A stretch of DNA of 64,000 nucleotides from an uncultured Oscillospiraceae bacterium (GTDB lineage Bacteria; Bacillota; Clostridia; Oscillospirales; Oscillospiraceae), in the NCBI GenBank assembly GCA_944385415.1, contig CALWXC010000015.1, forward strand, positions 1-64,000. Reading direction: 5' to 3'. The translations under genes were made by a program, and so were the position numbers. A model generated the notes under the pieces. It searched no databases. It saw nothing but the letters and a program-made list of their open reading frames with translations, and was not told where the DNA came from. Shown one piece after another: positions 18,847 through 27,832 of the stretch. Numbering within the stretch: the first letter of the stretch is position 1; every line of letters begins with the position of its first letter.

Positions 18847-19329
18847 ATGCTCCATGTAACAATCCTCACCGTGGGAAAATTGAAAGAAAAATTCTATCTG
18901 GAAGCCTGCAAGGAGTATACCAAGCGGCTGTCGGCCTACTGCAAGTTGGACCTGCTGGAGCTGCCGGAATACCGGCTGCCGGATAACCCCTCGGAAGCGG
19001 AAATCACGACGGGACTGGAGCGGGAAGCGGAGCAGATTTTTGCCAAAATTCCCAAGGGGGCCTGGGTTTGCGTCCTGACGCCGGAGGGGAAGCTCCTGTC
19101 GTCGGAACAGCTGGCCGATCAGCTGAAAACCGTGAAATCGGCGGGAAAATCCTCCATTTGTTTGATTTTGGGCAGTTCGTTCGGCATGGCACCCGCCGTC
19201 AAACAGCGGGCGGACTTTCGATTGTCCATGTCGCCCATGACGTTTCCCCACCATCTGGCGCGGATTATGGTTTTGGAACAGCTGTATCGGGCCGAATCCA
19301 TTCAGGCCGGCAGCCGGTATCACAAGTAA
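18847..19329 (+). CDS. rlmH: 23S rRNA (pseudouridine1915-N3)-methyltransferase RlmH
   Basis: SPOUT-fold enzyme that methylates pseudouridine 1915 in helix 69 of 23S rRNA. The N terminus (LHVTILTVGKLKEKFY), the LILGSSFG loop and the C-terminal MTFPHHLARIMVLEQLYRA...SRYHK segment are diagnostic. The length is 160 residues. I chose the ATG at 18847 after CAGGAG; the frame stays open upstream through repeat copy C, but that part has no RlmH similarity. Confidence 0.95.
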   Translation: MLHVTILTVGKLKEKFYLEACKEYTKRLSAYCKLDLLELPEYRLPDNPSEAEITTGLEREAEQIFAKIPKGAWVCVLTPEGKLLSSEQLADQLKTVKSAGKSSICLILGSSFGMAPAVKQRADFRLSMSPMTFPHHLARIMVLEQLYRAESIQAGSRYHK

Positions 19330-19340
19330 AAACAGACATC

Positions 19341-19530
19341 TGTCCACAGGAGTTTTTCACAGGTGTCAATAACTTACTCACATTGTGTGGAAAACTTGTT
19401 GGCAGATGTGAATAACTTTCTGATAAAACAAAATATTAGTTTTAATATCTGTTGATTTTGGCTAAAATCAACAGATATTTTTTGGAAAAATCAAAATCGC
19501 GGCAAATTATCCACAAATGGCTGTGGATGA
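19341..19530. promoter_or_regulatory. Second cluster of DnaA-box sequences between rlmH and ung
   Basis: TTATCCACA at 19507-19515 and TTATTCACA on the minus strand at 19407-19415 match the full consensus. TGTGGAAAA (19386-19394), TGTGGATGA (19522-19530) and TGTCCACA (19341-19348) are near matches. The cluster lies about 2.6 kb outside dnaA, in a gap of 222 bases without a gene. Confidence 0.55.
19444..19484 (+). terminator. rlmH terminator
   Basis: A perfect 16-bp stem (19444-19459 with 19464-19479, AATATCTGTTGATTTT) with a 4-base loop is followed by a T-run. Confidence 0.8.
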
Positions 19531-19539
19531 TTTGCCGCG
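19498..19539. repeat. 18-bp inverted repeat carrying two DnaA boxes
   Basis: Arms 19498-19515 and 19522-19539 (CGCGGCAAATTATCCACA and its complement, one mismatch) flank six bases. It sits 12 bases past the ung stop codon and may double as the ung terminator. Confidence 0.55.
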
Positions 19540-19551
19540 ATTGTTTATGAA

Positions 19552-20226
19552 TTAAATGGAAAAGTCAATGGGTGTCTGGCCATTGGCCAACAGGAAGTCG
19601 TTGATTTTGGAATAAACCCGGCTGCCGAAAAAGCCCCGATAGGCGGAAAGGGGACTGGGATGCGGAGATTCCAAAATACAGCGCAAATGGGGGGAAGATT
19701 CGATGGATTTGCACTTTTTTTGTGCCTGACTGCCCCAGAGGACAAAGACCATGGGCTGGGGAAATGTAGCCAGCGTCTTTACAACGGCATCGGTAAAGGT
19801 CTGCCATCCAAAGTTTTTATGGCTGTTGGCTTGGTCTTTTTCCACAGTCAGCACGGTGTTCAGCAGCAGTACGCCCTGCTTGGCCCAGCCGGTGAGATCG
19901 CCGTGGGGCGGCGGTGGACAGTGGAGATCGCTGTCCAGCTCCTGAAACATGTTGCGCAGAGACGGCGGAATTTTGACGCCCTCCCGGACGGAAAAGGCCA
20001 GACCGTTGGCTTCTCCCGCTCCATGGTAGGGGTCCTGTCCCAGAATGACCACGCGCACCTGATCCGGCGGTGTCAGGGAAAAGGCACGAAACACCTCATG
20101 TTCCGGCGGGTAGACGGTGACGGTGGAGCGGGCTTCGTCCACCCGGCGGGTCAATTCTGCAAAATAGGGCTTTTGCAGCTCCGGCTCCAGCAGCGGCAGC
20201 CACGGGCCCAAAGGGGAAAGGTCCAT
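19552..20226 (-). CDS. ung: Uracil-DNA glycosylase, family 1
   Basis: Removes uracil from DNA. The catalytic motif GQDPYHG is near residue 62, and the leucine-loop motif appears as HPSPLSAYRGFFGS. The 224-residue length is standard. I chose the ATG at 20226, preceded by AGGAGG at 8 bases; the longer open frame adds unrelated residues. It is one of the two genes on this arm up to metG that run against the local direction. Confidence 0.96.
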   Translation of the reverse strand: MDLSPLGPWLPLLEPELQKPYFAELTRRVDEARSTVTVYPPEHEVFRAFSLTPPDQVRVVILGQDPYHGAGEANGLAFSVREGVKIPPSLRNMFQELDSDLHCPPPPHGDLTGWAKQGVLLLNTVLTVEKDQANSHKNFGWQTFTDAVVKTLATFPQPMVFVLWGSQAQKKCKSIESSPHLRCILESPHPSPLSAYRGFFGSRVYSKINDFLLANGQTPIDFSI

Positions 20227-20340
20227 ATACAATACCTCCTGAAGTGAAATTTTTGTAGGATTTTGTCTATCATACCGGAAGAACGGCACCTTGTAAACGG
20301 GCTTCTCATAGGATGAAAAAAACCATGGGAGGAGATTGCC

Positions 20341-21612
20341 ATGCAGCTGCATACGGTACGGGCCGGGGAGACCTTGACGGCCATCGGCGGGAAATACGGG
20401 GTGTCGCCGGGGCTGATCGCCCGGGTCAATGGGCTGGAACCGCCCTTTGCTCTGGCTGTGGGACAGAGTCTTTTAATCTTGAAGCCCCGCGTTCTACATA
20501 CGGTCCGCTCCGGGGAAACCCTCTACAGTGTGGCCCGGCAATATGACACGGACCCGCTGCAGCTGCTGCGGAACAATCCCAATTTGGAGGGCCGTGCCGC
20601 ATTGTTTCCCGGTCAGGTGTTGGTCATTGCCTGGGAGGATACGCCGGATACAAAATTGGAAACCAATGGATATGCCGAACCGGATGTGCAGGAATCAGTG
20701 CTGCGAACCATTCTGCCCTACAGCACCTTTCTGGCCCCCTTTACCTATGGGGTGTCAAAAACCGGGGGACTGGTACCGTTAAACGACGAAACGCTCCTGC
20801 GGTGGGCAGACCAATACGGCGTGACGCCGTGGCTCCATCTGTCCACGTTGACCGAGGACGGAACTTTTTCCAACGAGCGGGCGGCCGTGGCTCTGGCCAC
20901 CGATGAAAGCCGGTCGTCCCTGGCCGATGCTGCCATCGGTACGGCGCTGGAAAAGGGATACGGCGGCATTGATGTGGATTTTGAATTTATTTTCCCGGAA
21001 CAGGCCGAGGCCTACGCTGATTTTGTGGCATTGCTGCGTCAGCGGGCCAATGGGCTGGGACTGGAAGTGGTGGTGGCTCTGGCTCCCAAGACATCGGCGG
21101 ATCAAGCCGGGGTCCTCTACCAGGGCCACAATTACCGGCTGTTGGGGGAGGCCGCCAATGCGGTGCTGCTGATGACCTATGAGTGGGGTTATACCTACGG
21201 CCCGCCCATGGCCGTGGCTCCCATCGATGCTGTGAAACGGGTGCTGGACTACGCTGTGACGGAGATACCGCCGGAAAAAATCTTTATGGGCTTTCCCAAT
21301 TACGCCTATGATTGGACGCTGCCCTTCATCACCGGAGAGAGCCGGGCCACCAGCATTTCCAATCCGGAGGCTGTGGCTCTGGCGGTCCGCATGGGGGCGG
21401 AAATCCAATTTGACGAAAAGGCACAGACGCCGTATTTCCACTATACCGATGAGCGGGGCATGGTCCATGAGGTCTGGTTTGAGGACCCCCGCAGCTGTCT
21501 GGCCAAATTTGATCTGGCAGCGTCCTATGGCTTTCGGGGGCTGGGATTTTGGAATTATATGCGGCCGTTTCCCGCGTGTTTTTCCCTGCTGAATGTGCGG
21601 TTTTTGCTGTGA
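20341..21612 (+). CDS. LysM-LysM-GH18 protein, SleL/YaaH-like spore cortex-lytic enzyme
   Basis: Two N-terminal LysM peptidoglycan-binding repeats (LHTVRAGETLTAIGGKYGVS and LHTVRSGETLYSVARQYDTD, residues 3-95) precede a glycoside hydrolase 18 domain. The catalytic motif is GGIDVDFEFI near residue 207, matching DxxDxDxE with Glu as proton donor. This layout is that of SleL/YaaH, which cleaves cortex peptidoglycan during germination. There is no signal peptide, as in SleL. GGGAGGAG precedes the ATG. The family reading is firm; the spore role is inferred. Confidence 0.85.
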   Translation: MQLHTVRAGETLTAIGGKYGVSPGLIARVNGLEPPFALAVGQSLLILKPRVLHTVRSGETLYSVARQYDTDPLQLLRNNPNLEGRAALFPGQVLVIAWEDTPDTKLETNGYAEPDVQESVLRTILPYSTFLAPFTYGVSKTGGLVPLNDETLLRWADQYGVTPWLHLSTLTEDGTFSNERAAVALATDESRSSLADAAIGTALEKGYGGIDVDFEFIFPEQAEAYADFVALLRQRANGLGLEVVVALAPKTSADQAGVLYQGHNYRLLGEAANAVLLMTYEWGYTYGPPMAVAPIDAVKRVLDYAVTEIPPEKIFMGFPNYAYDWTLPFITGESRATSISNPEAVALAVRMGAEIQFDEKAQTPYFHYTDERGMVHEVWFEDPRSCLAKFDLAASYGFRGLGFWNYMRPFPACFSLLNVRFLL

Positions 21613-21692
21613 CGAATCACAAGAGGACGCTTTTTGTCATAGACTGGACGGCGGCACAAGGTGCCGCCAGTTTGTGAAAGGAGGCATCGCCT

Positions 21693-21908
21693 GTGAATAA
21701 CAAACAAAGGCTATGGATTTACAATACCTGCATCCGGGCCATCCAGTCCATGGCGCAGACGGCGCTGGCCACCATGGGCACCATGGCCACGTTTTTTGAT
21801 GTCAGTTGGAAAGGTGTCATTTCGGCCACACTGATGGCCGGAGTCTTGTCGATTCTGGGCAGCATTGCCAAGCTGCGGCCCATCAATGAGCCGGAACAGG
21901 GGGCGTGA
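21693..21908 (+). CDS. Phage r1t-type holin-like protein
   Basis: 71 residues starting with GTG after AAAGGAGG. Two hydrophobic segments (SMAQTALATMGTMATFF and ISATLMAGVLSILGSIA) around FDVSWKG fit small class II holins of the r1t family. The last codons abut the amidase gene, so the two form a lysis-type pair. No other phage genes are nearby, suggesting a domesticated module. Confidence 0.7.
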   Translation: MNNKQRLWIYNTCIRAIQSMAQTALATMGTMATFFDVSWKGVISATLMAGVLSILGSIAKLRPINEPEQGA

Positions 21909-21910
21909 CC

Positions 21911-22672
21911 ATGCAACTGCTGTTGATTGCCGGCCATGGGGCCGGAGACCCGGGGGCCGTGTCCGGTGTATTTCAGGAGGCCGTGGAGACCCGGCGGGTA
22001 GTGGGCGCTCTGGTGCGGCTGCTGAAAGGGTATTGCGATGTCACCCAGTACCCACCCGTCCGCAACGCCTTCAGCGACTTTCGCACGGGCCAGTTGAACA
22101 AACAGGTCCCACTGCCGGACTTCGACTTTGTGTTGGAGATCCACTTCAATGCTTCGGCTGCCGGACCAAAGGACGGCAAAACCAAGGGCGTGGAGATTTT
22201 TGTTCCCACCAGTGCGGCAGAAACGGCGGCGGAGGAACAGATTTGCCGGGCCGTTGCCGCCGTTGGGCTCACCAATCGGGGGCTGAAACGGTACAACTGG
22301 GCCGTCATCAACGCCGCTCATCGAGCCGGTGTCCGGTCGGCGCTGCTGGAGGTCTGTTTTATTGACGATCCCGATGATATGTTGGTGTATACCACGAAAT
22401 TTGATGCGGTAACCCAAGCCATTGCCAACGCCATCATCACCCAATTTTCTCTCAAAAAGGAGGAGAAGCCTGTGACCTATGAGGAATTCGCGGCTTTTAT
22501 GGACCGCTATTTGACCAACCGGGCCAAGCTGGCCCCATCCGCCTGGTCCAATGAGGCCAGAGCCTGGGCCGAAAAGGCCAATATTGTCCAGGGCGGCAGC
22601 GACGGAGAGAAAAAGTATCAATCCTTTGTCACCAGGGAGGAACTGGTACAAATGCTGTTTCGGACCAAATAG
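21911..22672 (+). CDS. N-acetylmuramoyl-L-alanine amidase (Amidase_3) with SLH-like C terminus
   Basis: Zinc amidase that cleaves the bond between muramic acid and the stem peptide. Zinc and catalytic residues are seen in AGHGAGDPGA (His), LEIHFNAS (His) and LLEVCFIDD (Glu). The catalytic part spans residues 1-175. The end (EEFAAFMDRYL... through VTREELVQMLFRTK) resembles one SLH repeat and could anchor the enzyme. No signal peptide is seen, consistent with release through the neighbouring holin. The ATG at 21911 follows AGGGGG. Confidence 0.85.
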   Translation: MQLLLIAGHGAGDPGAVSGVFQEAVETRRVVGALVRLLKGYCDVTQYPPVRNAFSDFRTGQLNKQVPLPDFDFVLEIHFNASAAGPKDGKTKGVEIFVPTSAAETAAEEQICRAVAAVGLTNRGLKRYNWAVINAAHRAGVRSALLEVCFIDDPDDMLVYTTKFDAVTQAIANAIITQFSLKKEEKPVTYEEFAAFMDRYLTNRAKLAPSAWSNEARAWAEKANIVQGGSDGEKKYQSFVTREELVQMLFRTK

Positions 22673-22726
22673 GAGCACACAGCAAGGGAGTGTCAAAGAA
22701 TTGCAGGGTCCGGGGAAGTTAACCCC

Positions 22727-22768
22727 AAGGCCGCCGTCCCACTTCATCGGGTGGGACGGCGGCCTTTT
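22727..22768 (+). terminator. Terminator after the holin-amidase pair
   Basis: A 16-bp stem AAGGCCGCCGTCCCAC with its exact complement and an 8-base loop, then TT. Confidence 0.75.
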
Positions 22769-22870
22769 CCATATTGGCGGGACAGTGGTTCAGCCAAATG
22801 CGCGGACCCGTCACACGGTGCATTAACAACTTCTTAACGTGCAAAACCTCTGTTTTTTCCGTCAAAAATC

Positions 22871-22879
22871 TGGTATAAT
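22871..22879 (+). promoter_or_regulatory. Extended -10 promoter of the histidine kinase gene
   Basis: TGGTATAAT gives a perfect -10 with an extended TG. The -35 region is T-rich without a clear TTGACA. Confidence 0.6.
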
Positions 22880-22911
22880 GGTTCCACTTTTCAGAAAGGC
22901 GGTGAACCCCC

Positions 22912-24003
22912 ATGCAGACCGGCAAACTGCGCCCCCTGGTGCAGCGGCTCTACCTGTCCCGGCGGGATACGGCGGTGACGGCAGGTATTTTGCTGGGGGT
23001 GTCTCTGCTGTGCCTGGCCCTGTGGCAGATGGACCCTCGGGGCCACTATGTGGCGGAGCTGTATCTGCTGGCTGTGTTCCTGATTTCCAGGTTTACCACG
23101 GGGTTTTTCTACGGCATTGCCGCCTCCTGTCTGTGCGTGCTGGCCGTCAATTATTTTTTTACCTTTCCGTATTTCGCCTTTAATTTCACCATTTCCGGCT
23201 ATCCGCTGACCATTCTCTGTATGCTGGCTGTGTCCGTGGCCACCAGCGCCATGACCACGCAGATCAAGCGCCAGGGCAGTCTCCGGGTGGAGGCGGAGCG
23301 GGAAAAAACGCGCAGCAATCTGCTGCGGGCGGTTTCTCACGATCTGCGGACGCCGCTGACTTCCATTCTGGGGGCCAGTTCGGCCCTGGCCGACGATGAC
23401 GGACGGCTGACGGAGCCGGAACGGCGGCAGCTGGCCAGGGAAATCGGCGAGGATGCCCAATGGCTGATCCGCATGGTGGAAAATCTCCTGTCAGTGACCC
23501 GGATGGATGACGGCACCAGCGAGGCCCGGCTGCGAAAGCAGGTGGAGGTGGCCGAAGAGGTGGTCAGCGCCGCCGTGGACCGGCTGCATAAACGGTTCCC
23601 GCAGCGGGATGTGACCGTTTCCGTACCGGACGAGCTGCTGATGGTAGCAATGGACGCCATGCTCATTGAACAGGTGCTGATCAACCTGCTGGAAAATGCC
23701 ATCATACATGGCAAAAACGCCACCCATATTGACCTGATTTTGGAACGCCGGGGGACATTGGCCGTGTTCCGGGTGGAGGATGACGGCTGTGGGATTGAAC
23801 CGGCCATTCTGGACCGACTCTTTGAACAGTCCATTTCCCACGACGACCGGGAACGCAGCGACAGCCGCCGCAGCCTGGGCATTGGCCTGAGCGTTTGCAA
23901 TACCATCATCCGGGCCCACGGAGGACGGATGGCCGCCTATAACCGCCCCAAAGGCGGCGCGGCGGTGGAGTTTACCCTACCCTTGGAGGACGAAACCGTA
24001 TGA
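22912..24003 (+). CDS. Sensor histidine kinase with DUF4118 (truncated KdpD-like)
   Basis: 363 residues. Membrane segments at about 20-38, 47-66, 70-90 and 97-115 form the DUF4118 region of KdpD. They are followed by the dimerisation/phosphoacceptor helix (AVSHDLRTPLTSI, His near residue 142) and the catalytic ATP-binding domain with NLLENAIIHG, VEDDGCGI and SLGIGLSV. The large N-terminal KdpD sensor and Usp domains are absent, and no kdpFABC genes are nearby. The stop overlaps the next start by 4 bases. Confidence 0.88.
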   Translation: MQTGKLRPLVQRLYLSRRDTAVTAGILLGVSLLCLALWQMDPRGHYVAELYLLAVFLISRFTTGFFYGIAASCLCVLAVNYFFTFPYFAFNFTISGYPLTILCMLAVSVATSAMTTQIKRQGSLRVEAEREKTRSNLLRAVSHDLRTPLTSILGASSALADDDGRLTEPERRQLAREIGEDAQWLIRMVENLLSVTRMDDGTSEARLRKQVEVAEEVVSAAVDRLHKRFPQRDVTVSVPDELLMVAMDAMLIEQVLINLLENAIIHGKNATHIDLILERRGTLAVFRVEDDGCGIEPAILDRLFEQSISHDDRERSDSRRSLGIGLSVCNTIIRAHGGRMAAYNRPKGGAAVEFTLPLEDETV

Positions 24004-24707
24004 CAGTGAAACCAAAGATTCTGATTATTGAGGACGAGCCCAACATTGCCAGCTTTATGAGTACCATTCTCTCCGCCAACGACTATGCGGTTCTGCGTGC
24101 TGCCAATGGCGCCGATGGTCTGATGATGGCGTCATCCCATTGTCCCGAAGTGATTCTGCTGGATCTGGGCCTGCCGGATATGGACGGCAAGGAGATCATC
24201 CGCAACATCCGCCAGTGGTCCCAGATGCCTATTATCGTCGTGTCGGCCCGGACCCAGGAATACGACAAGGTGGAGGCGCTGGACCTGGGCGCCGACGACT
24301 ATGTGACGAAACCCTTCGGCACCAGCGAACTGCTGGCTCGGGTGCGGACGGCCCTGCGCCATGCCAGAACCAGCAGTTTGGACGGGACCATGGCCCAGAC
24401 GGGCAAATTCACCGCAGGGCCCCTGGTGGTGGACTTTGACAAGCGTCACGTCTATGTGGACGGACGGGACGCCAAGCTGACCCAGAATGAATTCCGCATT
24501 GTGGCATTGCTGGCCAAGCATGCCGGGCGGGTGCTCACCTACGATATGCTGCTCAAAGCCGTATGGGGGCCCAACGGCAGCAGCGACAACCAGATTCTCC
24601 GGGTGAACATGGCCAATATCCGCCGGAAAATTGAGGAAAACCCCGGTAAACCCCAGTTTATTTTCACTGAGATGGGCGTGGGTTACCGGATGGTGGAGGG
24701 CGACTGA
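24000..24707 (+). CDS. KdpE-like OmpR/PhoB response regulator
   Basis: 235 residues with a receiver domain (ILIIEDEPNI acidic pocket, phosphoacceptor Asp in EVILLDLGLPDMDG, Lys in YVTKPFG) and a winged-helix DNA-binding domain (LTQNEFRIVALLAKHAGRV, GVGYRMVEGD). Translationally coupled to the kinase. Targets are unknown; the potassium role of KdpE cannot be assumed. Confidence 0.9.
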   Translation: MTVKPKILIIEDEPNIASFMSTILSANDYAVLRAANGADGLMMASSHCPEVILLDLGLPDMDGKEIIRNIRQWSQMPIIVVSARTQEYDKVEALDLGADDYVTKPFGTSELLARVRTALRHARTSSLDGTMAQTGKFTAGPLVVDFDKRHVYVDGRDAKLTQNEFRIVALLAKHAGRVLTYDMLLKAVWGPNGSSDNQILRVNMANIRRKIEENPGKPQFIFTEMGVGYRMVEGD

Positions 24708-24843
24708 AAAAGTAGACAAGTGTCTATCATAAAAGGACAAAACCAGTGTAAATGCCCACCGTGGACACAACAGTTTTATTAGAACTCCATACAAAAAATT
24801 TATAAACTTTTTCTCAATTTGTGCAGAATTTTTCTGTGATATC

Positions 24844-24852
24844 TGTTATGAT
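24844..24852 (+). promoter_or_regulatory. pyk promoter (extended -10)
   Basis: TGTTATGAT reads as TG-N-TATGAT. No good -35 is seen at 17 bp, so this depends on the extended element. Confidence 0.45.
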
Positions 24853-24911
24853 ATATGAGTGGAATATTGATCTAAAATTTGAAATTGTGTTTGGAAAGGA
24901 TATTCGAACGT

Positions 24912-26342
24912 ATGCGTAGAACGAAAATTATCTGCACCATGGGCCCTGCTTGCAGCAATGAGGAGACCCTCGAGAAGATGGTACGCAGCGGCATGAACGT
25001 TGCCCGCCTCAATTTCTCCCACGGTGATTATGAAGAGCACGGCGGCCGCATTCAGTTGGTCCGCACGGTCCGGGAGCGGCTGAATATGCCCCTGGCCATT
25101 ATGTTGGATACCAAGGGTCCCGAAATCCGTCTCAAGGAGTTTGTGGACGGCCGGGCCACTCTGGAGGACGGCAAGCCCTTTGTCCTGACCATTGAGGACG
25201 TGGAAGGCACCTCCGAGCGGGCTTCCATCACCTATCGGGATCTGCCCAAGGACCTCAAGGGCGGCGAGCGCATCCTCATCGACGACGGCAAGCTGGAGCT
25301 GCGGGTCGATCACTGCACCGAGTCCGAGGTCCACTGTGTGGTGGTCCACGGCGGTATCGTCCGGAACCGCAAGTCCATCAACATTCCCCATTCCCGCCTG
25401 TCCCTGCCCTATCTGAGTGAGCAGGACAAGAACGACGTCCTGTTCGGCATCCAGCAGAACGTGGACTACATCGCCGCGTCCTTCACCCGCAATAAGGAGG
25501 ACGTCATCTCCCTGCGGAAGTTCCTGGACTACCACGGCGGCCACGACATCAAGATCATCTCCAAGATCGAGAACATTGAGGGCGTGGAAAACTTCAACGA
25601 GATTCTCCGGGAGTCCGACGGCATCATGGTGGCCCGCGGCGACATGGGCGTGGAAATTGAGTTTGAGCGCCTGCCCGGTCTCCAGAAGCGATTTATCCGC
25701 CGCTGCAACCAGGCCGGTAAGATTGTCATCACCGCCACCCAGATGCTGGATTCCATGATGACCAGCGCCAGCCCCACCCGTGCCGAGATCACCGACGTGG
25801 CCAACGCCGTGTTTGATGGCACCAGCGCCGTTATGCTGTCCGGCGAGACCGCTGCCGGCAAGTATCCTGTGGAGGCTGTTCAGGTCATGGCCAAGATTGC
25901 CACCCAGGCCGAGAAGGACGCCTTTGATATGCTGGCCAACCGCAAGATCCGCTTTGACCTGGAGCCGGCCGACAAGACCAACGCCGTCTGCGACGCCGCT
26001 TGCACCATGGCCATGGACGTCCATGCCAAGGCCATCATTGTGGTGACCAAGTATGGCCACACGGCCCGCCGGATGTCCAAGTTCCGTCCCTTTATGCCTG
26101 TGGTGGCTGCCACCCATGTGGAGCGGACCTACCACCAGATGAGCATGAACTGGGGTGTGTTCCCGGTGCTGGCCCAGCCGCAGAAGAACTCCGATGACCT
26201 GATGCGCCACGCCATCGACTGCGCCAAGCAGATCGACATGGTGACCAACGGCGACCTGGTGGTAATCGCCGCCGGTGTCCCCGTGGATACTCCGGGCTCC
26301 ACCAACCTGCTGAAGGTGGAAGTGGTCGGCGAGAGACGCTGA
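24912..26342 (+). CDS. pyk: Pyruvate kinase
   Basis: Converts phosphoenolpyruvate and ADP to pyruvate and ATP. The N terminus MRRTKIICTMGPA and the substrate/metal region (LDTKGPEIR, then ISKIENIEGVENF and MVARGDMGVEI) are diagnostic. ATQMLDSM and DVANAVFDGTSAVMLSGETAAGKYP are intact. At 476 residues it is the short form without the extra PEP-utiliser domain. I chose the ATG at 24912; a longer frame upstream lacks family similarity. Confidence 0.97.
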   Translation: MRRTKIICTMGPACSNEETLEKMVRSGMNVARLNFSHGDYEEHGGRIQLVRTVRERLNMPLAIMLDTKGPEIRLKEFVDGRATLEDGKPFVLTIEDVEGTSERASITYRDLPKDLKGGERILIDDGKLELRVDHCTESEVHCVVVHGGIVRNRKSINIPHSRLSLPYLSEQDKNDVLFGIQQNVDYIAASFTRNKEDVISLRKFLDYHGGHDIKIISKIENIEGVENFNEILRESDGIMVARGDMGVEIEFERLPGLQKRFIRRCNQAGKIVITATQMLDSMMTSASPTRAEITDVANAVFDGTSAVMLSGETAAGKYPVEAVQVMAKIATQAEKDAFDMLANRKIRFDLEPADKTNAVCDAACTMAMDVHAKAIIVVTKYGHTARRMSKFRPFMPVVAATHVERTYHQMSMNWGVFPVLAQPQKNSDDLMRHAIDCAKQIDMVTNGDLVVIAAGVPVDTPGSTNLLKVEVVGERR

Positions 26343-26365
26343 GTATCCCATTCCAACAGATTGTA

Positions 26366-26398
26366 AACGGGCGCGCTGCCAAAAGCAGCGCGCCCGTT
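26366..26398. terminator. Bidirectional terminator between pyk and the NSS transporter
   Basis: CGGGCGCGCTGC and its complement form a 12-bp stem with a 4- to 6-base loop between convergent genes. Confidence 0.65.
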
Positions 26399-26421
26399 GT
26401 GCGTAATGTGGCGGTAATGGT

Positions 26422-27777
26422 TCAGATGAGGCCCTGGATCAGGATGACCAGCACCAAAATAGGCAGAATGAATTGGAAATAGAACTTAAAGCACCGGGGC
26501 ATTTTCAGCCCTGTGCCGGTGTTGCATTCGGCCAGATACTTGTCCAAGCCCCAGCCCCATTTGCTGACGCAGAACAGCAGATACACCAGGGAGCCCAGGG
26601 GCAGCAGCAGATTGCTGACCACAAAGTCCTCAAAGGTTTGAATGTCGGCCATGCCAAACGGCTGAATGCTGCTCCAGAGGTTATAGCCCAAGGTACAAGG
26701 CAGGCTCAGCAGAAAAACGGCCACCAGATGAATGGCAACGGCCTTTTTGCGGCTCCAGCCAAAGTTGTCAATGGCGCTGGACAGGAGATTCTCAAAGACC
26801 GCAATGATGGTGGTAAAGCTGGCAAAGGTCATAAAGAGGAAGAACAGCGCACCCCAAACACGGCCGCCGGTCATGTTCAGGAAGACGTTGGGCAGCGTTT
26901 GGAAAATCAGGGGAGGACCGCTGTCCGGCTTGACGTTAAAGGCGAAACAGGCGGGGAAAATAATCAGACCGGACATAATGGCTACAAAGGTATCCAGCAC
27001 GCAGATGCGGACGGCCTCGCCGGTGAGGCTGTGGTTCCGGCTCATAAAACTACCGAAAATTTCAATGGCGGCAATGCCCAGGCTCAGGGTGAAAAACGCC
27101 TGATTCATGGCGGCGGTGATGACATTGCCCAGACCAACCTCCATGGCCCGGTCAAAATCGGGCAGCAGGTAGAACTTCAGGCCCTCGCCGGTGTCGTCCA
27201 GCAAAATGGAGTTGACGGCCAGAATGACGATCAGAGCCAGCAGGGCCAGCATCATCCACTTGGAAATCCGCTCCAATCCCTTCTGAATGCCGAAGGAGCA
27301 GACAACAAACCCAGCCACTACAATAATGGCCATGTAAAGGACCATTTCGGCGGGATTGCCCAGCATGGCATTGAACACACCGTCTACGGCAGCGGTGTCC
27401 ATGGAAGCGGTGAACTGTCCCGTCAGGAACTTGAAGAAATACCCAAGCATCCAGCCGGCCACGGTGGTGTAGTACATCATCAGAATCAGACAGCCCAGGA
27501 CGCACACCCAGCCGTGGATGTGCCATTTGCTGCCCTTGGGTTCCAGTGCCTTGTAGCCCAGGACGGCGCTTTTGCGGCTGGCCCGGCCCACGGCCAGTTC
27601 CATGGTCAGCACCGGGACACCCATGATGACCAGAAACAGCAGGTAGAACAGTACAAAGACGCCGCCGCCATTGGCGCCGGTCACATAGGGAAATTTCCAC
27701 ACGTTGCCAATGCCGATGGCGCATCCGGCACTGACCAGCAGAAATCCCAGCCGGGATTGGAAGTTTTCTCGTTTCAT
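26422..27777 (-). CDS. Sodium-dependent transporter, NSS (SNF) family
   Basis: Sodium-coupled amino acid or amine symporter of the LeuT fold. The TM1 signature GCAIGIGNVWKFPYVTGANGGG region is clear near residue 18. About 11 membrane helices can be counted over 451 residues, including the unwound TM6-type segment (MNQAFFTLSLGIAAIEIFGS). The substrate cannot be told. The gene stands alone, between the pyk terminator and a divergent helicase gene. Confidence 0.92.
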   Translation of the reverse strand: MKRENFQSRLGFLLVSAGCAIGIGNVWKFPYVTGANGGGVFVLFYLLFLVIMGVPVLTMELAVGRASRKSAVLGYKALEPKGSKWHIHGWVCVLGCLILMMYYTTVAGWMLGYFFKFLTGQFTASMDTAAVDGVFNAMLGNPAEMVLYMAIIVVAGFVVCSFGIQKGLERISKWMMLALLALIVILAVNSILLDDTGEGLKFYLLPDFDRAMEVGLGNVITAAMNQAFFTLSLGIAAIEIFGSFMSRNHSLTGEAVRICVLDTFVAIMSGLIIFPACFAFNVKPDSGPPLIFQTLPNVFLNMTGGRVWGALFFLFMTFASFTTIIAVFENLLSSAIDNFGWSRKKAVAIHLVAVFLLSLPCTLGYNLWSSIQPFGMADIQTFEDFVVSNLLLPLGSLVYLLFCVSKWGWGLDKYLAECNTGTGLKMPRCFKFYFQFILPILVLVILIQGLI

Positions 27778-27803
27778 CTTTTGCGTTTTCTCCTTTTTTA
27801 CAC

Positions 27804-27818
27804 CAATGTATTACATTG
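27804..27818. repeat. Perfect 15-bp palindrome upstream of the NSS transporter
   Basis: CAATGTA-T-TACATTG lies in the leader of the transporter gene, between its putative promoter and start codon, in the position of an operator. Confidence 0.4.
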
Positions 27819-27832
27819 ACAGTAGCCCATTT

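Noticed and set aside
20301..20314. Sporulation sigma-E -10 element (CATAGGAT) ahead of the SleL-like gene
   Set aside because: No matching -35 at a suitable distance, and the motif is short enough to occur by chance.
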